Below are positions 12,298 to 16,560 of a stretch of 16,560 bases of DNA, one piece after another. Position 1 is the stretch's first letter; each line of letters starts with the position of its first letter. Position numbers and translations under genes: made by a program. The stretch spans positions 1 through 16,560 of the forward strand of contig LOES01000248.1 of assembly GCA_001515955.1 (NCBI GenBank). Direction: 5' to 3'. The stretch comes from Clostridia bacterium BRH_c25 (GTDB lineage: Bacteria; Bacillota_A; Clostridia; Lutisporales; Lutisporaceae). The notes beneath the pieces were generated by a model. The model had not been told where the DNA came from, made no database searches, and saw only the letters and a program-made list of their open reading frames with translations.

Positions 12298-12561
12298 TTA
12301 TTCCCCGAAATTTGATTCTATCAGTGTCATGAGTCCGCTAACTGCTTCCCGTTCATCAGGTCCCTCAGCACTTATCCCGATTATGGTTCCCATGCTTATT
12401 CCTGCTGAAATGATACCTATTATACTTTTGGCATTTACCTCCCTGCCCTTGCAGTAAAGCTTTATATCGGAGCTGTAGCTTAAAGCCTTTTTCACAAATT
12501 CAGCCGCCGGTCTTGCGTGCAATCCCGTTTTGTTTGTAACTGTTATTTCCTTCTTTATCAT
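12298..12561 (-). CDS. ptsH: HPr-type phosphocarrier protein
   Basis: HPr passes phosphate from enzyme I to sugar-specific EII proteins. In Firmicutes, phosphorylation at Ser46 makes it a cofactor of CcpA in catabolite control. The 87 aa show both sites: H15 in TGLHARPAA, so it is not the Crh paralogue that lacks this histidine, and S46 in NAKSIIGIISAGI. Length is standard. ATG 12561 has AGAGGTG 7-8 nt upstream and follows the E3 stop by 40 bp, so it is probably in the dehydrogenase operon. Whether this is the main HPr or an extra copy cannot be told here, because enzyme I is not next to it. Confidence 0.93.
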   Translation of the reverse strand: MIKKEITVTNKTGLHARPAAEFVKKALSYSSDIKLYCKGREVNAKSIIGIISAGISMGTIIGISAEGPDEREAVSGLMTLIESNFGE

Positions 12562-12601
12562 ATATACACCTCTTTCGAAACATGTTCATTTAGCAGTGAA
12601 G

Positions 12602-14287
12602 CTAGCTATTCCCGGGAAGATGTATGCTGCGCCCCAAGCAATCAGCCGCCGCTTCCATTATTGCCTCCGAGTAGGTAGGATGTCCATGTACCGTACCTGA
12701 CAGTTCATGTACTGTTATTTCCATTTCCATGAGCACAGCAGCTTCATTTATAAGCTCGGCAGCTCCCGGGCCCACTATATGCACTCCCAAAATTTCTCCA
12801 TATTTATTGTCTGCTATTACCTTGACAAATCCCTCATATTCACCGGCAGCTAATGCCCTGCTGTTTGATGAGAAAGGAAATTTACCTATGCAAATATCTT
12901 TTCTATCCTTTGTCTCTGCCTCTGTAAGTCCTACTGAGGCTACCTCCGGTATCGTATACACGCAGGAAGGTATATTATTCGACTTGAATACGGCTTTATT
13001 ACCCATGGCATTTTCAGCTGCTGTCTCTCCCATCTTAAAAGCGGCATGAGCCAACATCTTCATCCCGTTAATATCACCGGGAGCATAAATACCCTTTATA
13101 CTTGTTTCCATATACTCATTTACTTTTATTCTGCCTCTATGAGACTCAGGCTTCATATTTCCAAACCCTTCCATATCAGGTACTCTTCCTACAGAAAGCA
13201 ATGCCATCGAGGCTTTCAGGGCTCCGTGATCTTGAAGTTCAAGACTGAGTCCCCCCTCTAACTCAGAAACACTTTCCAGACTGACCCCTGTCATAAGCTT
13301 AATACCTTTGCGGCTCAATACCTTTGAAAGGGTCTCTGATATCTCTTCATCCATACCTGGAAGTATCCTGCCTGCAATCTCAACTACCGTTACTTGTGTT
13401 CCATAGGCCTGGAAAACTGTTGCCAGCTCAATACCTATTACACCACCACCTATTATAACCAGGCTTTCGGGTATTTTCTTCAGATTCAATGCTTCATCAC
13501 TGGTAAGTACAAGGGGGCTTTCAATGCCAGGTATGCTTATCCTCGCAGCTTTTGAACCTCCTGCTACTATTATGCTTCCACCGTCCAGTACCACATCTCC
13601 GTTTACTGTCACCTGCTTTTCACCGGATATTTTACCTATACCGCTGTACAACCTGACGTTATTGCTCCGGAGAAGACCATCGACTCCGGTTGTCAAAGAG
13701 CTTACGACTCTGTTCTTGTAGTCCACCGCTTTCTCCATGTCTATTCTCAGGCTTTCCGTATCCAGTATAATTCCTCTATCAGCCGAAGTCTTCAGGTTAT
13801 CTATCAATTCTGCATTTCTCAGGTACGCTTTTGTGGGTATACAGCCTCTATTGAGGCAGGTACCGCCTACGGTATCCTTTTCAACCAGCGCAACCCTGCC
13901 CCCAAGCTGTGAGGCTTTTATTGCAGCCACATAACCTGCCGGGCCGCCGCCTATTACTATCACATCATAAAAGGTATCTGATTTATCCGCCTTCGAGGCA
14001 TACTCCTTTTCCTTTAGAGGTACTGCCGGAGCAGCACTAATGTCCTCCCCGGTCTCTCCGATATATGCAATTGTCTGGGTTACCGGTACTACATCACCCT
14101 CCTGCCTCAATATTTTCAACAGTATACCGCCTGCCTCAGCCTCCACCTCCATGCTCACCTTATCTGTATGTATCTCCAATAGAGGCTCCCCTGCCTCCAC
14201 CTTGTCTCCTTCCTGCTTCAACCATTTCATTATAGTTCCTTCCTCCATTGCCATACCTGCCTTCGGCATAATGACTGCATAAGCCAT
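12602..14287 (-). CDS. lpdA: Dihydrolipoyl dehydrogenase (E3) with N-terminal lipoyl domain
   Basis: E3 reoxidises dihydrolipoyl groups of a 2-oxoacid dehydrogenase complex through FAD to NAD. The 561 aa begin with a full lipoyl domain (1-80) with the lipoylation site K43 in HTDKVSMEV, then a linker (about 82-103). The reductase follows: FAD motif GGGPAGYVAA (113-122), redox disulfide in GTCLNRGCIPTK (C144, C149), NAD motif IIGGGVIGIELA, and the His-Glu pair in VHGHPTYSEAI near the C-terminus. The start is ATG 14287 with AGGAGG 7-8 nt upstream, 14 bp after the E2 stop; an in-frame GTG at 14305 overlaps the E2 stop and is less likely. Lipoyl-E3 fusions are known in clostridial acetoin systems and in pneumococci. 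Here it carries the only lipoyl domain visible. Confidence 0.95.
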   Translation of the reverse strand: MAYAVIMPKAGMAMEEGTIMKWLKQEGDKVEAGEPLLEIHTDKVSMEVEAEAGGILLKILRQEGDVVPVTQTIAYIGETGEDISAAPAVPLKEKEYASKADKSDTFYDVIVIGGGPAGYVAAIKASQLGGRVALVEKDTVGGTCLNRGCIPTKAYLRNAELIDNLKTSADRGIILDTESLRIDMEKAVDYKNRVVSSLTTGVDGLLRSNNVRLYSGIGKISGEKQVTVNGDVVLDGGSIIVAGGSKAARISIPGIESPLVLTSDEALNLKKIPESLVIIGGGVIGIELATVFQAYGTQVTVVEIAGRILPGMDEEISETLSKVLSRKGIKLMTGVSLESVSELEGGLSLELQDHGALKASMALLSVGRVPDMEGFGNMKPESHRGRIKVNEYMETSIKGIYAPGDINGMKMLAHAAFKMGETAAENAMGNKAVFKSNNIPSCVYTIPEVASVGLTEAETKDRKDICIGKFPFSSNSRALAAGEYEGFVKVIADNKYGEILGVHIVGPGAAELINEAAVLMEMEITVHELSGTVHGHPTYSEAIMEAAADCLGRSIHLPGNS

Positions 14288-14301
14288 ACTTATCCCTCCT
14301 G

Positions 14302-15273
14302 TCACCTCTCCATGATTATCTCCAATGGGTTCTCCAGCAGCTCTTTTATTCTGCCAAGAAAGACAGCCCCCTGTGCCCCGTCGATCACCCGATGATCGAT
14401 AGTAAGGCTGAGCCCCATAACACTCCTGCTCTCAACCCTGACCTTTTCCAGCCTGAGTACCTCCTCAACCGCACATACACCCAATATCGCACTTTCCGGC
14501 GGGTTTATAATGGGAGTAAAAGAAGTTATACCAAACATACCCAGATTGCTTACCGTGAAAGTGCCTCCCGTGATTTCATCGGGAACAAGCCTGTCTTCCT
14601 TTGCCCTGGAACCCAGATCCTTGGCTATATCGGACAGTTCCTTTAATCCCAGGCCTTCGGCATTTTTAATCACCGGTACTATAAGCCCTTCAGGAAGCGC
14701 AACTGCCATTCCGAGATTTATGTCAGTCAAAAAAAGAATATCGTTTCCATCAATAGTCACATTAATATAGGAATGTTCCTTGAGGCTTATGACAGCTGCC
14801 TTCATAACAATATCGTTTACCGATATATTGCTGCCCAGAGTTTTGTTCATCTGCTTCCTGAGACGCAATAGCTCTGTGACATCTGCTTTTGCATCGAGAG
14901 TAACAGGAGGTGCTTCAAGATGGCTTTTCAGCATTCTATCCGCTATTATCCTGCGGATACCCTTCATAGGCTTCCTGACACCTCTTCCGGATATGCCGGT
15001 TCCAGTCCTGTTATTCTCTTCAGCGACGGGCAAATCTTCTTTTTTTATTTTCCCTCTATGGCCGCTCCCTTTCACCTGGGACAGATCCACCTTCATTTCC
15101 TTGGCAATTCTGGCTGCAAGGGGTGTTGCTTTTATTCCTTTATAGCTCTCCACGTCACTGCCCCTTATCACTCCGCCTGTTCCCGAACCCCTGATTGAAG
15201 CAAGCTCAATACCCTTCTCACGTGCAAGGGTTTTTGCCAGCGGAGTAGCTGCAATTTTTAAGACCATTTTCAT
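14302..15273 (-). CDS. acoC: 2-oxoacid dehydrogenase E2 acyltransferase with two binding domains and no lipoyl domain
   Basis: E2 is the structural core that moves the acyl group to CoA. The 323 aa start directly with a peripheral subunit-binding domain (about 8-44, ATPLAKTLAREKG...GSGTGGVI), then a second (about 48-82, ATPLAARIAKEMK...GSGHRGKI). A Gly/Arg-rich linker leads to the catalytic domain (about 98-323) with the active site TIDHRVIDGA. Typical E2 proteins have one to three N-terminal lipoyl domains; none is present. The gap to the E1-beta gene is only 6 bp, so no missed upstream start can supply one. ATG 15273 or ATG 15267 may be used. The aco name rests on the neighbours; pyruvate or another 2-oxoacid is possible. 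Confidence 0.9.
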   Translation of the reverse strand: MKMVLKIAATPLAKTLAREKGIELASIRGSGTGGVIRGSDVESYKGIKATPLAARIAKEMKVDLSQVKGSGHRGKIKKEDLPVAEENNRTGTGISGRGVRKPMKGIRRIIADRMLKSHLEAPPVTLDAKADVTELLRLRKQMNKTLGSNISVNDIVMKAAVISLKEHSYINVTIDGNDILFLTDINLGMAVALPEGLIVPVIKNAEGLGLKELSDIAKDLGSRAKEDRLVPDEITGGTFTVSNLGMFGITSFTPIINPPESAILGVCAVEEVLRLEKVRVESRSVMGLSLTIDHRVIDGAQGAVFLGRIKELLENPLEIIMER

Positions 15274-15279
15274 TACCCC

Positions 15280-16257
15280 CTACTCCAGAAGCTTTCTTAC
15301 AGCTTCAGTTATTGTCTTTTCAGTCGGTACTGCATTTTTCTCCAATTCCGGACAGTATGGGATCGGTATATCGAGGCCTCCCAATCTTTTAATTGGCGCA
15401 TCCAGGTAATAAAAGGCCTCACTGTCTGCAATAACTGAAGCTATCTCACCACCAAAACCTCCTGTTTGCACTGCCTCATGAACTATAAGAACTTTTCCGG
15501 TCTTAGCTGCCGAACTGATTATTGCAGCCTTATCCAGAGGAAGAAGTGTTCTGAGATCAACCACCTCGATATCAATACCCTGCATTTCAAGGTCCTCGGC
15601 TACCTTCAGGCATAGGGGTACCATCCGTCCGTATGTAATTATGGAAATATCCTTACCTGCCCTCTTAATATCTGCTTTTCCCAGGGGTACGGAATAATCC
15701 CCCTCAGGCACCGGCCCCTTCTTCCGGTATAAAAGCTTTTGCTCGATAAATATGACGGGATTATCATCTCTGATTGCAGCTTTTAACAGTCCTTTTGCAT
15801 CAGCAGGTGTAGAGGGTATGACCACCTTCAAGCCGGGAACATGACAAAACCAGGCTTCAAGACTTTGAGAGTGCTGTGCAGCCGCTCCCGTACCCGAGCC
15901 TCCGGGAGTTCTGACCACCATCGGCACCTTTGCCTTACCTCCGAACATATATCTTATTTTTGCAGCCTGGTTGACCAGCTGATCCATCCCTATAGTCATG
16001 AAATCACTGAACATTATCTCCGCTATGGGCCTCATTCCGGTGACTGCCGCACCCACAGCAGTACCTATTATTGCTGCTTCCGAAATAGGCGTATCCCTTA
16101 CTCTCTCCTCTCCGAACTCCTCAAACATCCCGACGGATACACCAAAAGCACCCCCATAAAGACCTACATCCTCACCCATGAGAAATACACTTTCGTCCTG
16201 CCTCATTTCTTCACACATGGCTTCCTTTACTGCTTGAGCATATGTTATTTCCCTCAC
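15280..16257 (-). CDS. acoB: Acetoin/pyruvate dehydrogenase E1 component, beta subunit
   Basis: Together with the alpha subunit this forms the thiamine-diphosphate-dependent E1 that decarboxylates or cleaves the substrate and acylates the lipoyl arm. The 325 aa show [13 protein letters not shown] near residue 28, [17 protein letters not shown], the segment [16 protein letters not shown] and the C-terminal transketolase domain ([13 protein letters not shown]). The HSQSLEAWF region and [11 protein letters not shown] resemble acetoin dehydrogenase beta subunits more than classical PdhB, but substrate cannot be proven. I place the start at GTG 16257 (REITYAQAV follows) because GAGGTGG lies 5 nt upstream; an ATG at 16290 would overlap the alpha subunit gene. 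The gap to E1-alpha is 13 bp. Confidence 0.93.
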   Translation of the reverse strand: MREITYAQAVKEAMCEEMRQDESVFLMGEDVGLYGGAFGVSVGMFEEFGEERVRDTPISEAAIIGTAVGAAVTGMRPIAEIMFSDFMTIGMDQLVNQAAKIRYMFGGKAKVPMVVRTPGGSGTGAAAQHSQSLEAWFCHVPGLKVVIPSTPADAKGLLKAAIRDDNPVIFIEQKLLYRKKGPVPEGDYSVPLGKADIKRAGKDISIITYGRMVPLCLKVAEDLEMQGIDIEVVDLRTLLPLDKAAIISSAAKTGKVLIVHEAVQTGGFGGEIASVIADSEAFYYLDAPIKRLGGLDIPIPYCPELEKNAVPTEKTITEAVRKLLE

Positions 16258-16270
16258 AAAAACCACCTCT

Positions 16271-16560
16271 CTATGCGTAAACATCATCAAAAATAGTATC
16301 TATGGACGGATAGGGACTTTGCTCGGCAAATTCCACAGCCCTTTCAATATCCGACCAAGCTTGCAGCTCAATTGCATTCAATTGGGAAGAATCAAAAACT
16401 CCATTCTCTTCCAGGTGTTTTCTGAAGCGTTTTATTGGACATTTTCCTTTCCATTCTGCAATCTCTTCCTTTGTCCTGTATACATTGGCGTCGCTTTTGG
16501 AGTGCCCCAACCACCTGTAGGTCTTTGCTTCCAAAAGCATCGGCCCCTTATGCCTTACAT
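16271..16560 (-). CDS. acoA: Acetoin/pyruvate dehydrogenase E1 component, alpha subunit, C-terminal part (cut by window edge)
   Basis: The open frame runs in from the right edge, so the N-terminus and the thiamine-diphosphate motif are not visible. The last 96 codons contain [19 protein letters not shown] followed by [19 protein letters not shown], the conserved C-terminal block of E1-alpha subunits (RxGHS-SD...YR...EE). It ends at TAG 16271, 13 bp before the E1-beta start, and belongs to the same operon. The assignment to acetoin rather than pyruvate dehydrogenase follows the beta subunit and the lipoyl-E3 and is tentative. Confidence 0.9.
   Translation of the reverse strand, partial: VRHKGPMLLEAKTYRWLGHSKSDANVYRTKEEIAEWKGKCPIKRFRKHLEENGVFDSSQLNAIELQAWSDIERAVEFAEQSPYPSIDTIFDDVYA

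Noticed and set aside
12602..14305. E3 start at GTG 14305 and E1-beta start at ATG 16290
   Set aside because: Both would overlap the preceding gene and lack a well-placed ribosome binding site. ATG 14287 and GTG 16257 have strong ones at 5-8 nt.
15841..16296. 151-codon plus-strand open frame
   Set aside because: Antisense to the E1-beta gene, with a His/Tyr/Ser-rich composition and no domain. It is a shadow of the real gene.

Overview
The window looks like a low-to-moderate GC Firmicute of the class Clostridia. The markers are a sigma-H very close to Bacillus SigH, a T-box leader on cysS, mini-RNase III, strong AGGAGG-type ribosome binding sites, consensus sigma-A promoters and the conserved ispF-cysS-mrnC-rlmB-sigH gene block. 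Genus cannot be fixed from the sequence alone. Nearly everything is on the minus strand; the one real plus-strand gene is a MutS2-like ATPase.

Layout, left to right. (1) 1-588: start of tuf, preceded in transcription order by tRNA-Tyr, tRNA-Gly and tRNA-Thr behind a perfect consensus promoter. This is the same Tyr-Gly-Thr-tuf order as the Escherichia coli tufB operon. (2) 728-3053, plus strand: a promoter, a structured leader of about 190 nt with a seven-codon leader peptide and an intrinsic terminator, then a 650-codon MutS2-like gene without the C-terminal Smr domain. The leader has the mutually exclusive helices expected of ribosome-mediated attenuation. It is the most interesting item here. 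(3) 3060-10407, minus strand: T-box-cysS, rmuC, mrnC, thyA, dfrA, rlmB and sigH. This is the classical cysS-mrnC-rlmB-sigH neighbourhood with rmuC and a thymidylate pair (thyA-dfrA) inserted. sigH has its own sigma-A promoter. Two gaps of this block (dfrA-rlmB and T-box-cysS) hold an unusual repeat element: two arrays of four 7-bp units around a conserved 32-35 bp spacer. (4) 10454-11265: ispF and a small one-pass membrane protein. (5) 11299-11848: a bacteriohemerythrin gene behind a very good sigma-H promoter. (6) 11855-16560: a 2-oxoacid dehydrogenase operon (E1-alpha, E1-beta, E2, lipoyl-E3), most like acetoin dehydrogenase, followed by HPr and a small CxxC protein.

How the genes work together. 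The 2-oxoacid dehydrogenase operon is odd because its E2 has two subunit-binding domains and no lipoyl domain; the only lipoyl domain lies at the N-terminus of E3. HPr follows E3 by 40 bp, which places a carbon-control phosphocarrier in the same unit. cysS is controlled by tRNA-Cys charging through the T-box (UGC specifier). thyA and dfrA make dTMP and recycle the folate that ThyA oxidises. rlmB, mrnC, cysS, tuf and the tRNAs serve translation and ribosome maturation. The MutS2-like gene may belong with them, because MutS2 of Bacillus acts on collided ribosomes and the leader appears to sense translation.
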